Of a stretch of DNA of 64,000 nucleotides, positions 1-9,690 are shown piece by piece. The notes below the pieces were generated by a model, which saw only the letters and a program-made list of their open reading frames with translations, made no database searches and was not told the origin of the DNA. Numbering within the stretch: the stretch's first letter is position 1; each line of letters begins with the position of its first letter. Where the stretch lies: NCBI GenBank assembly GCA_963575745.1, contig CAUYUJ010012625.1:173501-237500 (forward strand), in the 5' to 3' direction. This DNA comes from Prorocentrum cordatum. Taxonomy: Eukaryota > Sar > Dinophyceae > Prorocentrales > Prorocentraceae. Position numbers and translations under genes: made by a program.

Positions 1-175
1 AGGGGGGAGTCTGGCGCCCCGTCGCAGAGACCCGCGGGGACCGACGAGGCGGTGCCCAGGCCGCTGCTGCCTCTCCGAGGGGAGGAGCCGGGGGCCCTGG
101 CGGTCCCCCGGATTTTTTTTTTGCTTTCCGCGCCCTCCCCTTCCCCTGATCAACTGGATACTGGACTTTCCCTGT

Positions 176-302
176 CGCGACCGACGAGATCGGTCGGTAC
201 CGATTTTGCTTCAGAATTCGGCATCCCGCGCGACCGGTTTGCTTCAAAATCGGTCGCGACCGATTTGGAAGGCCGATCGGCCGCGACCGATCGCGACCGA
301 AA
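176..302. repeat. Cluster of GGTCGCGACCGAT palindromes
   Basis: Several overlapping copies of a CGGTCGCGACCGAT-like palindrome, with GATCGGTCGGTACCGAT variants, are packed into about 125 bp. Each can fold on itself and they can also pair with one another. Nothing coding is supported here. The first 140 bases of the window hold only GC-rich sequence and a T tract. Confidence 0.55.
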
Positions 303-331
303 AAATCGGGTATGCAATGATCTGGGCTGGT

Positions 332-470
332 GGTCCCCACTGACCCGGGTCAATGCAAACTCCGGGTAAGTCTGAGAGAACCTGCAGGATCCTGCAAGAT
401 CCTGCGCGAAAGCCGGGCCAATGCACCCCTGGCTCGGCAGGATCCTGCAAGATCCGGCGCGCTGGCTACC
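332..470. repeat. Dispersed repeat R1, copy 1
   Basis: The segment starts near GACCCGGGTCAATGCAAAC and continues with alternating CCTGCAGGATCC / CCTGCAAGATCC blocks. The same order of blocks recurs at 28140-28285 (ACCAGGGTCAATGCAAAC, then CCTGCAGGGTCC and CTCTGCAAGATCC). The two copies are diverged but collinear, so this is a dispersed family. From 470 to 1410 I see only an AT-rich ACATATACAT microsatellite (about 655-700) and unremarkable sequence. Confidence 0.5.
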
Positions 471-1414
471 TCCTGTTTAACTCGACCCCGTCTCTTACAG
501 CTCGATGCCCGCCCAGTCAGATTCCATCGCCCGGGGCCATGTTTAGAATGCAAAAACCACGCCCCAGGGAGGGAATCCTGAATGCCAGATCCACGGGCAA
601 ACCCCTCGCCCATCCCCCAGGCCAGTCTCGTATCTATGTATAAACAAAAAATGAACACACATACACACATATACATATACATACATGTATACATATGTAA
701 TTAAAAATAAAGAAGCATTCACATACAATTGTGCACAAGTGTATATCTATACTCATGTGTTTGGGGGAGGACGTGAGATCTGCGTGGTAGGTGCTCGCGG
801 CCACGTCCTCGTCGCCCTCGACCTCCTCGTCGTTCACGATGTCTATCGAGATCGACTTGTGCGACTCCCCCTGCGGCTGCGGCCGGACCGCCCGCTCCAC
901 AGCCACCCTCAGCGAACATACTTAAATGGGGATGTGCTCGGAGTGCCGTCGGGGGGCAGGCAGCACATAGCGGGGGGCAGGGTGCATGAATCCCATCGAA
1001 TGCGTTTGCTCAGTACCCTTCAGCTCTGGTTCTGCTGCCGCTGCGGGTGCTTTGCAAGTCAGATAGCTAGGAGGTCTCGCGCAACCATGCCTGGAAACTA
1101 AGAGCTCCAGTCGAGCCCAGCATTCATCTGGGATCTTCGTTGGCCAATGGCCCCAAGGTTCGGAGTCGCGCTGAGCTCGCTCGCCAGGGTTCCTGGTTCC
1201 GTCAGATTCGCTCCGCGGCTGGTCCCACTCGCTCACCCCGCATGTCGCGTCCTCCTCCGCGGGCGCGGCCCAACGGACCCCCAGCAAACCATCTCCCTCC
1301 GCGACCCCCTCCTCGCCCTGCAAGCTTCCCTCCGGCCGCACACACACACACACAACTCGGGGCGAGGCAAGGGGGGCTTCACGAAAGGTTGAAAGAAGAT
1401 ACAAAAGAGTCAAC

Positions 1415-1985
1415 ACATGGCCTGGCGACAAAACCCAACTAAATGCAATTGTGAATATCGTCTTCGGTGGAGCTCCGCATGGGGCCATGAACCGTGTGTG
1501 GGATGTACCGAGATGGGCGCGGTGGGCGCATGCGAACGTGTGTGAGGGGTGTGCCGAAAAAGGTGCGGTGGTTCCATGCGAGCGCAGCCACTGGGGCCTT
1601 CGGTGGAGCTCCCTATGGGGCCACGAAACGTTTGAGGGGTGTGCCGACATGGGTGCAGCGGCGCCATGCGAGCGCAGCCACTGGCGCCTGATGAAGCTCC
1701 CCATGGGGCCACAAAGCGCGTGCGGGTTGTGCCGAAATGGGCGCTGGCGCCATGCGAGAACAGCCACTGGGCCCTCCGGTGGAGCTCCCTGCGGGGCCAC
1801 GAAACGTGTGAGGAGTATGCCGACATGGTGGACATGCAGAAAGCAGAGGCAGGGAAGGGAGGAGGGAGGAGGGGGATGAGGAGAGGGGGGCGGATGAGGA
1901 GGAGGAGGGGGAGGAGGAGCGGAGGAAGGAAGGAACGCGGGGCACTGTCTCTTCAAAACAAAGACCCAACACTTCATGATGGTTG
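1415..1985. repeat. Composite tandem element T77, short copy
   Basis: A 5' module (near CAACTAAATGCAATTG) leads into four units anchored by ATGGGGCC at 1479, 1615, 1703 and 1790 (spacing 136, 88, 88). A purine-rich GGA/GGAAGG stretch follows, then a 3' module (AACGCGGGGCAC ... TTCAAAACAAAGACC). The same order occurs at 15445-16375 with ten units, so the whole is one mobile or amplified element with a variable internal array. Long ORFs here run through the array in several frames and are not credible genes. Confidence 0.7.
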
Positions 1986-2009
1986 GGAACAGAAGTAGTC
2001 AAAAGAGCA

Positions 2010-2082
2010 AGACAAGTCGTCTCCACACTATCATTTTACTATTCTTGATTATTCCTCCTCTAGAGGGACACGCCCAACTTAA
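2010..2082. repeat. Single terminal arm of TIR element family A
   Basis: The end TCTAGAGGGACACGCCCAAC and the preceding ATTTTACTATTCTTG match the right end of the TIR element at 34171-34330. The matching left arm was not found nearby, so this looks like a truncated copy. Confidence 0.4.
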
Positions 2083-2924
2083 TGCTTGGGGTCGGCTAGG
2101 CCGCCCCTGACCTCCTGCCCCGCCATCCTTGGTGGCGCGCTCAAGGGGTAGGGGGAGGGGGGAAGGCTTCTCGGAGGGAGGCTGCTTCTCAGAAGGCGCC
2201 GGCCCTACATCAAAAGTCACGGCCCGCGCCTTCTGAACAGCAAGGGAGTTTCGAAGAAGGTTTCCCCCCACCCCCAGACCCCCTCTGCGCGTGGCCGACA
2301 TTCGGGCGTGGCAACAACTCGCGACGCCCGTTGTTTTTACGCTTTCGGCCTCGGTGACGGGATCTGCTCGCGAGAGGAGCGCTTCTCACTCGGAGGCCCC
2401 AACCCTGCCCGCAGATCAGGGCGTCGCCACAAGAGTAGCGACGGACACATTCTTTCAAAAGTTTTCGGCCTCCCGAAGCCGCCCACCGGCCCATAAACCG
2501 TGGAAAACAGCACGGGACTGGAAGCCGGTCCCTGACAGGGAGTCGATACCCCCTGCATCGCAATCCGCCGACGGAAAGTTGGTTGATGGCTACTGCGAGC
2601 GATCTTTGGGGGCTGCAGGGACAGCATCCCGAGGGCAGCCTGGAGGCGGACCAGCCGCGGCGTAACCTCATTCGGCTCCTACATCCGTACCCCGTTCGTA
2701 GACAGTTTCGGTGGAAGGGCCCCCCCCCCCCCAGTTGTCTCCAGGAGTAGCAGGAGATTCTCCTGCTACTTCTGCAGGAGGCAACCTGGAAGCATTTCAT
2801 ATGGATGTCACCCGCCTTGCACCTGGAGTGTCCCAAGCGGGGCGCCTGTGGATGCGGAAAGGGAGCTTGGACAAAAAGATCCGCCCTGGGGTTAACCAGC
2901 CTGTCCGTGCCGTGCAGGGCATTA

Positions 2925-3375
2925 TTACCGCGTGGTAGGCGGAGACCATCCGCGTGGTAGTCGTGGCAGGCGGAGACCATCCGCGTGGTAGGCGGAGACC
3001 ATCCGGATCTGCTGCAATCCCCGACCCCCAGCCAACCACTACGACCTCAGTCCGCCCCGACCCCAGGGGACCAGGCGCACTGATCAGCGGCAGGCAGAGA
3101 CCATCGTTCCCTGAGATGTCCGTAAAAATCACACCCGGATCCCTAGCCCCAATCTTTCTGCATTATCTCTTGGGGCGGGATCGAGGCCCGAAATCGACGG
3201 AAAACGCCAATTGCGAAAAAAATGCAACGCCAAGATCTCAGGGCTGTAGGCGGATACCATGTATGCCCGCGTGGTGAGCGGAGACCATCCACATCCGCTC
3301 AAAGCCCCGACTCCGGGACACTCGCTACGGCCTGTCCGCCCCGATCCCCGAGGGGACCAGGGCGCGCTGATAGGC
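2925..3375. repeat. Tandem GGCGGAGACCATCC repeats within a larger duplication
   Basis: The motif GTGGTAGGCGGAGACCATCC is repeated three times at about 2930-3005 and returns at about 3088 and 3275. The flanking sequence (CAATCCCCGACCCC, CCGCCCCGACCCC, GGGGACCAGG) is also duplicated with an offset of about 290 bp. This is a local tandem duplication, not a gene. Confidence 0.5.
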
Positions 3376-3504
3376 CAAAGCCGGCGGGGCGAACAGGCCT
3401 AGGCAGCTGGGCCTGGACGGAAGGGCGCTGTAGGAGGACCCAGGGGATCTCCTTCGCAAAGGCTCCCCCCAGACAGGAGAGCCTGACGAAGGCCAGGGTT
3501 TTCT

Positions 3505-3625
3505 CCTCCTCCTCCTGATCCTCCTCCTCCTCCTCCTCCTCCTCCTCCTCTTTCTCCTCCTCCTCCTCCTCCTCCTCCTCCTCCTCCTCCTACTCCTCCT
3601 CCTCCTTCCCCTCCTCCTCCTACGT
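3505..3625. repeat. (CCT)n microsatellite
   Basis: Nearly uninterrupted TCC/CCT repeats run for about 120 bp. Arg-rich, Gly-rich and Ser-rich ORFs over it are artefacts of the repeat. Confidence 0.9.
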
Positions 3626-3904
3626 CCAAAACACCCGCACCCCACTACAATCTAGTGTCGGTGACCCCCCTGGAAGAACATACAACATGACCTCTTCGTC
3701 CTCGTCCTCGTCGCTCGCGTCCTCGCTTTAGCTCCCGACCTCCTCTCTCTATCCCTCCTTCCCTAGGGAGCAGGAGCGACAACAGCAGCATGAGAAGTCC
3801 ACACGTGGAGTCTGCACGGGCCCAGCTGAGAGCCTGCCAATCTTGGAGCATCTCATTTTCCCGACCTCCTGCTGAGAAGCCGACCCGAGGCACGCGCCGC
3901 ACCG

Positions 3905-4012
3905 CCGATGCATCGGCACTGCATGCACCGGTGATGCCTTGGCGATACGGCACGACCCTCCCCTCCGACCCCGTCTGCTCGGACCCCATCTGGGATGCGT
4001 GGGCCCCAGAGG
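3905..4012. repeat. Partial copy of the 61-kb foldback family
   Basis: The segment with CCGATGCATCGGC near its start and CTCGGACCCCATCTGGGATG near its end resembles the right arm of the foldback at 61063-61232 (CTCGGACCCCATGTGGGATG). Only one arm is recognisable. A short (TCCTCCTTATCC) run follows at 4075-4125. Confidence 0.35.
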
Positions 4013-4721
4013 CGGCAGGGCGATCTCTCGGTATTGTGTTCGGCCGTTTTCACAAGAACTGTCAAAGACCTGTTCGGCCTCCTCCTCCTCCTTATCCTCC
4101 TTATCCTCCTTATCCTTCTCCTCCTCCTCACGCCGAACAAAAGCTGCTTCGGGATTGGAGCTGGAAGCGGAGCTGACAAATAAAACACGGCGCGCGAACT
4201 GGGAAAGCCGACGGCGCCAGCACCAGAAAGGCAAGCTCTGCAGAACGGAGCACGTAACAAAAGCGGCCCTGTCGTGTCCATGGCCAGAGCAGTGATGGAG
4301 AAGGGGGTGCACGAACGAACAACCCTGCAGATGCGTGCCAGCAAAAATGCACCTGCTCGCGAGACTAACTCGCCTCCACAAGGCAATGGGTCGAGAAAAC
4401 TTCCCAAACCGCGTAGCATGAGACACCAGAAGATCGGCAAGGAGGGGGGGATGAGGCAACATCCGCTCAAAATCGGTCGCCGAAGCCTGGCCAAGGCCTA
4501 TCTGGTGATTTGTTTCACCCCCGATCCAGTTTCCAGTCCCGCGGCCCGAAGACGGCCCCATAAGACCGACAACGGACAACAAAAACCCTGAACCCAGGAC
4601 CTCGAACCTGCCCGCCCTTCCTGCTGCCCAGGACCACTGCTGTGCCATCCTGGACCCCCAGGCGGCTCCAACATCTGACGCGAGAACCTGCCCTCGCTCG
4701 GATATCCGTTCCACGTGCATG

Positions 4722-5156
4722 TCAAGGTTCTGTGCGTGCTTTCCAGCTCGATGATCCTGGATATTCCTCGAAGGTCCTCGCCGAGAAACAAAGCACACGC
4801 CCGAGCGATGCCAAGAGAAGGGGCAGGAGGAGGTGGAGCAGCAGAGACAGCGGCCAGCGGGGCCCCCGCAGCCTCGGCCTGGCGGCGGGCGGGCGGCGGG
4901 CCTCCAGGAACTCCAGCGTCTCGTCCAGGGACTTGTAGTCCCCGGTCTTCTCCGCCTCGCTCCACGCCGCGGCCGTGCCCGGGCGGGTCCTCGAGCGCGG
5001 CCCGGGGGGGACGGGGCCTGACGGTGGCTGCGAAGCGTGCCCCTGGCCCACGGTGCCCCCGGCTGCTGGCTCCACGTTGGAGCCCCGGGGGCCATCTGGG
5101 CCTCGTGGGGGGTGCTCTGGAGGTCTTCGGGGCCTCCTTGGACATCCTAGGGGCAC
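4722..5156 (-). CDS. Possible isolated exon, unknown product
   Basis: One minus-strand frame here gives a short hydrophilic, protein-like stretch (AWSEAEKTGDYKSLDETLEF, about 4905-4972), unlike the repetitive ORFs around it. A very leucine-rich segment follows that could be a membrane helix or a chance reading of GC-rich DNA. No family is recognised, the start and splice borders are not determined, and the 5' part overlaps repeat R2. It may be one exon of a split gene or just an open frame. Confidence 0.2.
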   Translation of the reverse strand: MPLGCPRRPRRPPEHPPRGPDGPRGSNVEPAAGGTVGQGHASQPPSGPVPPGPRSRTRPGTAAAWSEAEKTGDYKSLDETLEFLEARRPPAARPRLRGPRWPLSLLLHLLLPLLLASLGRVLCFSARTFEEYPGSSSWKARTEP

Positions 5157-5195
5157 CCTGGGCCAAGGGCACCCCTAGAAACAACCGACCCTGAG
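5070..5195. repeat. Dispersed repeat R2, copy 1
   Basis: A block around GGGGTGCTCTGGAGG, GCCTCCTTGGACATCC and AGGGGCACC is repeated at 5560-5690 in the same orientation (GGGGTGCTCTGGAGG, GCCTCCTTGAAGATCC, AGGGGCACC). The copies are about 490 bp apart. Confidence 0.6.
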
Positions 5196-5384
5196 ATCCT
5201 GGCATCGCGACTTCTGCAGACCTAACAATTTCCCCCCTCTGCGGGCCCAAGGACCCTCGCGGATCGATCTGGCAATAGGACTGCCGCAGAAAGATATCCC
5301 GTCACGTGTTCCTCCGATTTGCATTTGTTCGTGAAGGGCGATCGAATTCGAGAAATACGCCGAGTGAACCTAACGAAAAAGCTG

Positions 5385-5510
5385 GAGGAAACCGGATATT
5401 AAGCGGGATTGAGCTGGATCAGGCGGGATCATGCCGGCACTCGACTCCGGAGCGAAGAGCGCCGATGCTGAATTTAACCTTCCAGGAGTTGCATCCTGAT
5501 CGTCGCGTGC
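5385..5510. repeat. Dispersed repeat R3, copy 1
   Basis: GGGATTGAGCTGGATC-type steps are followed by TTCCAGGAGTTGCATCC. The same succession is found at 63065-63200 (GGGATTGAGCCGGATC, then CCCAGGAGTTGCATCC) and, more diverged, at 45050-45210 (CCCAAGAATTGCACCC). The 63-kb copy lies between two probable exons. Confidence 0.55.
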
Positions 5511-5559
5511 TCGCACCACTTCCCACCCGCAGCCCTCTGGCCCGAGGTGTCAAGGCTCA

Positions 5560-5690
5560 GTTTTGGAGCCCTTTGGGCTCTCTGGGCCTCGTCAGGGGTG
5601 CTCTGGAGGCCGTGGGTGCCTCCTTGAAGATCCAAGGGGCACCTCGGGCCCTGGGCATCTCTCTAGCAACACCCGACCCTGGGCAAGATC
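5560..5690. repeat. Dispersed repeat R2, copy 2
   Basis: Second member of the pair with 5070-5195; see that entry for the shared blocks. No gene is supported between 5195 and 5850. Confidence 0.6.
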
Positions 5691-5849
5691 CAAGGCACCC
5701 GACTCGAGGCGAGGGCCCCGCCGGAGCTGGCGCTCGAGGAAACAGCCGTCTCGAAGATTCGCGGGATGCGCGGGGAGCGTCTGATTCCCCCCGAAGAGAA
5801 GGACGAAACCAGGACGAGGACACAGTCGGAAGATCGGGGGAAGATTCAA

Positions 5850-5955
5850 CGAGAATATCTGAGATCTGGCGGCTCTGAAAGGTGTCTCGGGCGCCGCGGC
5901 CTTCTCAGAGCGTTCCAGAACGCTCTGCGAAGGTTCTGGAACGCTCTGGAACATA
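5850..5955. repeat. Palindromic repeat R4, copy 1
   Basis: The unit contains CTGAGATCTGGCGGCTCTG, GGGCGCCGCGGCCTTCTC and the near-perfect palindrome AGAGCGTTCCAGAACGCTCT. It recurs at 6615-6715 and at 43830-43945 (opposite order), with a degraded copy near 45285-45365. The palindrome would form a stable hairpin in single-stranded DNA or RNA. Confidence 0.65.
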
Positions 5956-6039
5956 TGCATTTCTCGTCCTAGCCCCGTCCGCGAAAACCTGCAAATAAAA
6001 GCTTTAGCGTCGGAATCTGACGTGCGGCGTCGTTGCCTC

Positions 6040-6110
6040 CCGTTGCCGATCATGGCCTCCCGTGGCCTCCCATTGCCTTCCGTGGCCTCTCGTGGCCTCT
6101 TTTTGACGTG
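6040..6110. repeat. Short tandem CCGTGGCCTC repeats
   Basis: About six imperfect units of a 10-12 bp motif (CGTTGCCTCC, CGTGGCCTCC, CGTGGCCTCT) occur in succession. From 6110 to 6610 I see no other supportable feature. Confidence 0.5.
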
Positions 6111-6614
6111 CGGACGCGAGCACGCGCGCAGCCGCGGCGCTCGACCCCACCCAAAGGCTCAGTCCGGGCCCTTTGGGAGCTGCGCAAGTCGTTGCGCAGC
6201 CAGGCATGCAAACGCCTCCGCGCTGCCTCCCGATCCCCGTTGCCATGCCCACCCCTGTCCCGACCGATCCCCCTATCGTGGACCCCCACCGTGGCCCCTC
6301 ATCGTGGCCCCCGCTTGTCGCAACTTTGCAAAGCGGTGCTGTGGCCTTCTGCCGCAGATGTTTTCGCTTGGTGGGTGGGCAGGGGGGTGGATGCGGGCAT
6401 GTGCTGATCGGCCACACGAGAGAATGACCCCAGGCAAGGTGTGGCCGCTGGTGCGCGGCTTGTCGGGAGCCGCGGGGGCGGGGGGGGGGGTCAAATCCAA
6501 GCGAGCGAGGCGCTACGGCCACATCGCGCTCGACGATCTGGGGACCCAAATGGGCCCGCACCAAAGGCCACTCTTGCTAAGACGAAGCCAAGACGAGGAC
6601 AACATCGGGTTCGG

Positions 6615-6715
6615 ATAAAATCTCGACTCTCTGAGATCTGGCGGCTCTGGGGCTGTCTCGGGCGCCGCGGCCTTCTCAGAGCATTCCAGAACGCTCTGAG
6701 AGCGTCCCAGAGCGA
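6615..6715. repeat. Palindromic repeat R4, copy 2
   Basis: Matches 5850-5955 block for block (CTGAGATCTGGCGGCTCTG, GGGCGCCGCGGCCTTCTC, then the GCGTTCC/GGAACGC palindrome). Confidence 0.65.
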
Positions 6716-6904
6716 ATCCACCAAGGGGGTAACCCTTCGGGGAGGCGTGAGTTCGATCCATTAGTCACCGAACTGCCGCAAACCAATGCCCCCGCATGCC
6801 CCACCCCACCAATCGGCAACTACCGGGAGCTGCGGTGGCTGGGGGGCATCTGTTTTGGGCGGTTCGGTGCAAAAAACGATCGGACTCACCCCCTGGGGCA
6901 CACT

Positions 6905-6958
6905 CCCCCTCCTCCTCCTCCTCCTCCTCCTCCTCCTCCTCCTCCTCCTCCTCCTCCC
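6905..6958. repeat. (CCT)n microsatellite
   Basis: About 18 uninterrupted CTC triplets. The poly-Leu, poly-Ser and poly-Gly ORFs here come from the repeat. Confidence 0.9.
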
Positions 6959-7149
6959 TGTGCGAGATCCCGATTTACACTCGTCCTCCAACGTGAGATG
7001 CAGGTGGCGCCCGCCTCAGCAGACGGACGGCCGGGCCACCCGGCGGGCCTCTGCCTGCCACACACGCAGCGTGGAACGCCCCCGACCCCCCACCGGTGGG
7101 GGGCCCCGGGCACCGCCCGGGCGGAGCGGTGCGGGGTGCAGCACCAGTC

Positions 7150-7355
7150 GGCGTCGGATGGCAGGTCGGATCGGATCGCGTCGGGGCGCGCGTGGAAGGT
7201 CGGGCCCGGAGTTGAAGACGGATCGGAGCGGCTGCGGCCGCATACGCGGCCACGCTGTGCAGACATCGGGCCGCGCTACACTGCGGGGAGATTGAGGTCG
7301 AATCGGATCGAGACGGGCGAACTCGGCGTCGAGTCGGATCGATCGAATCGAGATG
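7150..7355. repeat. Degenerate GGATCG / TCGAATCG repeats
   Basis: GGATCG, TCGAATCGGATCG and related pentamer/hexamer steps recur irregularly. A similar degenerate AATCG tract is found at 18010-18210. Confidence 0.4.
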
Positions 7356-7861
7356 AGCCCTGGCACACCTGGGACCGCAAGGGTGGAGATGCGCGTGGAT
7401 GCAAAGTGGAGAAGGTGGGGCAAGAAGAGGAGGTGGACGAGGAGAAGGACAGACGAATGCGCGTTGTGCTTAACTCCGCGCGGGCCGCTCAAGACTGAAC
7501 GATCGCAACTTGCCGATAGCGCCAGCCGTTCGATGTCGACCAACTCTGGGCCACTGGCGGAGCCCAACCTTGAACGCCAGCGCCTGCGGCCGCGACCGCG
7601 TCGACAAGACGCAGAGAGTCCTCCAAGAGGGAAATGGCTCGTTGGCCACCACTGGTACAGTCGAGCCGCGGAAAGAAGGAACGCTGAAAAAGGAACGTAG
7701 CCCCGTCCTGGCCCTGTAAGCGCCTCCGTGCCCCAGGAGGGCAAGAGGAACAGCACTGGAGGAATCGAGCCCCTTCCGAACCCAAACTGTTCCTTATTTC
7801 AGCGTCTTGACTGTAGGACAGAAAGGGGGGAGGATAGAAATGGACAGAGGACGACAGGCAG

Positions 7862-8095
7862 CGAAGGAGGAGGAGGAGGAGGAGGCAAGAGGAGGAGGAG
7901 GCAAGAGGAGGAGGAGAGGAAGGGGGGAAGAAGGGGGAGGGGAGGAGGAGGAGGAGGAGGAGGAGGAGGAGGAGGAGGAGAGGAGGAGGAGGAGAGAGAC
8001 AGGAGGAGGAGGAGGAGGAGGAGGAGGAGGAGGAGGAGGAGGAGGAGGAGGAGGAGGAGGAGGAGGAGGAGGAGGAGGAGGAAGAAGAAGAAAAA
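7862..8095. repeat. Long (GGA)n microsatellite
   Basis: About 230 bp of GGA/GAG triplets with few interruptions. Arg-, Glu- and Gly-rich ORFs across it are artefacts. It lies downstream of the 3' side of the LINE element. Confidence 0.9.
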
Positions 8096-8536
8096 GACTC
8101 GGCCTTGCGCGTGGTCTGTGCCGATCCCTGACCGCGCGTGAACCCGTGCAATCAGAGCCCTACCTCGAACGATCATCGATCGAGTGCGATGAGGTCGTGA
8201 GTAGCGCGCGCCGTGCAGCCTGTCGTACGTGATCGTACCCAGGCAGTCGCAAATCGTGAGACCCCTCGAGGGCTGGGGGGGACACCCCACTGGCCTCCCA
8301 GTGCCGAGCCCACGTCGCTGCGGGCGACGGGCAGGCCTCCGAGGCACCCGCCCCGCCCCGAGGAGGGACCCACACTCCAGCAAGCGACGGACGAAAGGGG
8401 AACGACGCAGGAGAGAGGGCGACGAGGCAAGAGGGCGAGGCCAAAGCAGGAGAAGAGCAGAGGAAGCAGCGGAGGGGAGTGTGGGTCCCCGAATTCTGGA
8501 AGATGGCCACTCCGAGAAGACAGTGAGGACAGTGCC

Positions 8537-8614
8537 GACGGGGAGCAACGGTGCGAGGGTCACTAACGGCGCACCGCCGGGCAGTCCCCACTCGCGCCGC
8601 GCCCCCCGCTCGGC
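8537..8614. repeat. Exact 78-bp repeat, downstream copy
   Basis: All 78 bases are identical to 12316-12393, in the same orientation. It begins GACGGGGAGCAACGG and ends CCCGCTCGGC. This copy lies about 270 bp past the stop codon of the LINE's second ORF, in what would be the element's 3' untranslated region; the other copy is inside the polyprotein ORF. Confidence 0.85.
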
Positions 8615-8886
8615 GCGGCCTAGAGGAACGGGGCCTCGGGCATCGAGGTCACGTGGCAGTCAGGTACTCGGTGGAGGTCAGCGCGGTCGTGCACACAAGG
8701 CCGCGAATACACCACATAACATCATCAAAGAACGAGAGAGAGCGCGCCGAGGTCGGCATCAGGTCCGTGGGTGCGAGGAGGACGTCCGTCATACAATGTC
8801 ATTCTGCGAGAGTTCCCGTGCTCTGATGCGGGCAAAGAGGGCAGCCCGACGAGCCTCCCACGGGGCGGGGCCCGTATCTGGCTGTC

Positions 8887-9690
8887 TTACTTCGCGCCCT
8901 TGCCCTTGCTCTTTTGCTTCGTCTTGTCGAGGATGCGCTGCGCCATGGTCTCCAAGTGCCCCTGAGGGGCGGTCCCGAGCTTGAGCTTCGCGTCCTCCAG
9001 CTGGGCTAGCTTGATGATCGACTGCTCCACCTCCAGCTTGCTCAGGTGACGCTCGGGCGGACCCCCTTGAGCGTCCGCCAGCTGCACCGTGATGTCCCCG
9101 CCGATCGCGAACTGCAGTCGTGTGTACTCCTCGTTGTAGCACTTCTTCAAACGGAAGTGCCTGATCACTAATCCTAGCTCCGCGGCCGAGCTGATCGACA
9201 CGAACTTCTCGTAAAAAAGGACCAGGGTTTGGTATGCCTGAGTCCCCAGCTTCTGCAGCTTCTCTGAATCGGCCATCGACTTGAACACGCCGCGCGCTAT
9301 GTACAAATGTGGTGGCCCCAGGTGGGGCTTCGCTGCCGCGATGGCTGCCGCCTCCGCGTACATCTTGCCTGCTCCTCGCCCTGCGACCACCAGGAAGCTC
9401 AGCGACGGGACGACCAGGCACACCCACTCCGACGCCGCCAGGTCCCTCAGCAGCTGCGCGTGCATGCACGCCATCTTGAGCAAAATCGATATGGCCTGCT
9501 GCATGTCTCGAGCCCGAAGGGCCCCCTCGACCTGCTGAAGACCGTCTTCTGCATCGTCTGCTGCGTCCCCGAGGTTGGCCTTTTTTTTCCCCGAGGGTGC
9601 TCCTCCGAGGTCCTCGCCGTCGCCTGCCTTGCGCTTGTGCTTCTTGATCAGCAGCTCCAGGTCCATGGACTCCGCGTCTGGTTGCGACAT
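8887..9690 (-). CDS. Second ORF of the LINE, unknown product
   Basis: This frame begins at an ATG (MSQPDAESMDLEL) as the zinc-finger part of the polyprotein ends, and runs to a TAA at 8887, giving 268 residues. It starts with a basic patch (KKHKRK). A helical, Ala/Leu-rich body follows with segments such as LLKMACMHAQLLRDL and YQTLVLFYEKFVSI, and it ends in a Lys-rich tail (KTKQKSKGKGAK). The polyprotein frame stays open over this interval but becomes Arg-rich and low in complexity, so I judge this frame to be the coding one. It may be reached by reinitiation or by ribosomal frameshifting. Similar companion ORFs next to dinoflagellate reverse transcriptases are something I recall but cannot verify. 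Function unknown. Confidence 0.6.
   Translation of the reverse strand: MSQPDAESMDLELLIKKHKRKAGDGEDLGGAPSGKKKANLGDAADDAEDGLQQVEGALRARDMQQAISILLKMACMHAQLLRDLAASEWVCLVVPSLSFLVVAGRGAGKMYAEAAAIAAAKPHLGPPHLYIARGVFKSMADSEKLQKLGTQAYQTLVLFYEKFVSISSAAELGLVIRHFRLKKCYNEEYTRLQFAIGGDITVQLADAQGGPPERHLSKLEVEQSIIKLAQLEDAKLKLGTAPQGHLETMAQRILDKTKQKSKGKGAK

Noticed and set aside
3749-5095. 448-codon minus-strand ORF
   Set aside because: It runs through a CCT-like repeat and shows Arg/Pro-rich then mixed sequence without a family signature; only a short stretch in another frame is kept as a weak exon candidate.
8789-9688. C-terminal continuation of the polyprotein frame to 8789
   Set aside because: The translation becomes Arg/Gly-rich and low in complexity, while the alternative frame (8887-9690) is clearly more protein-like.
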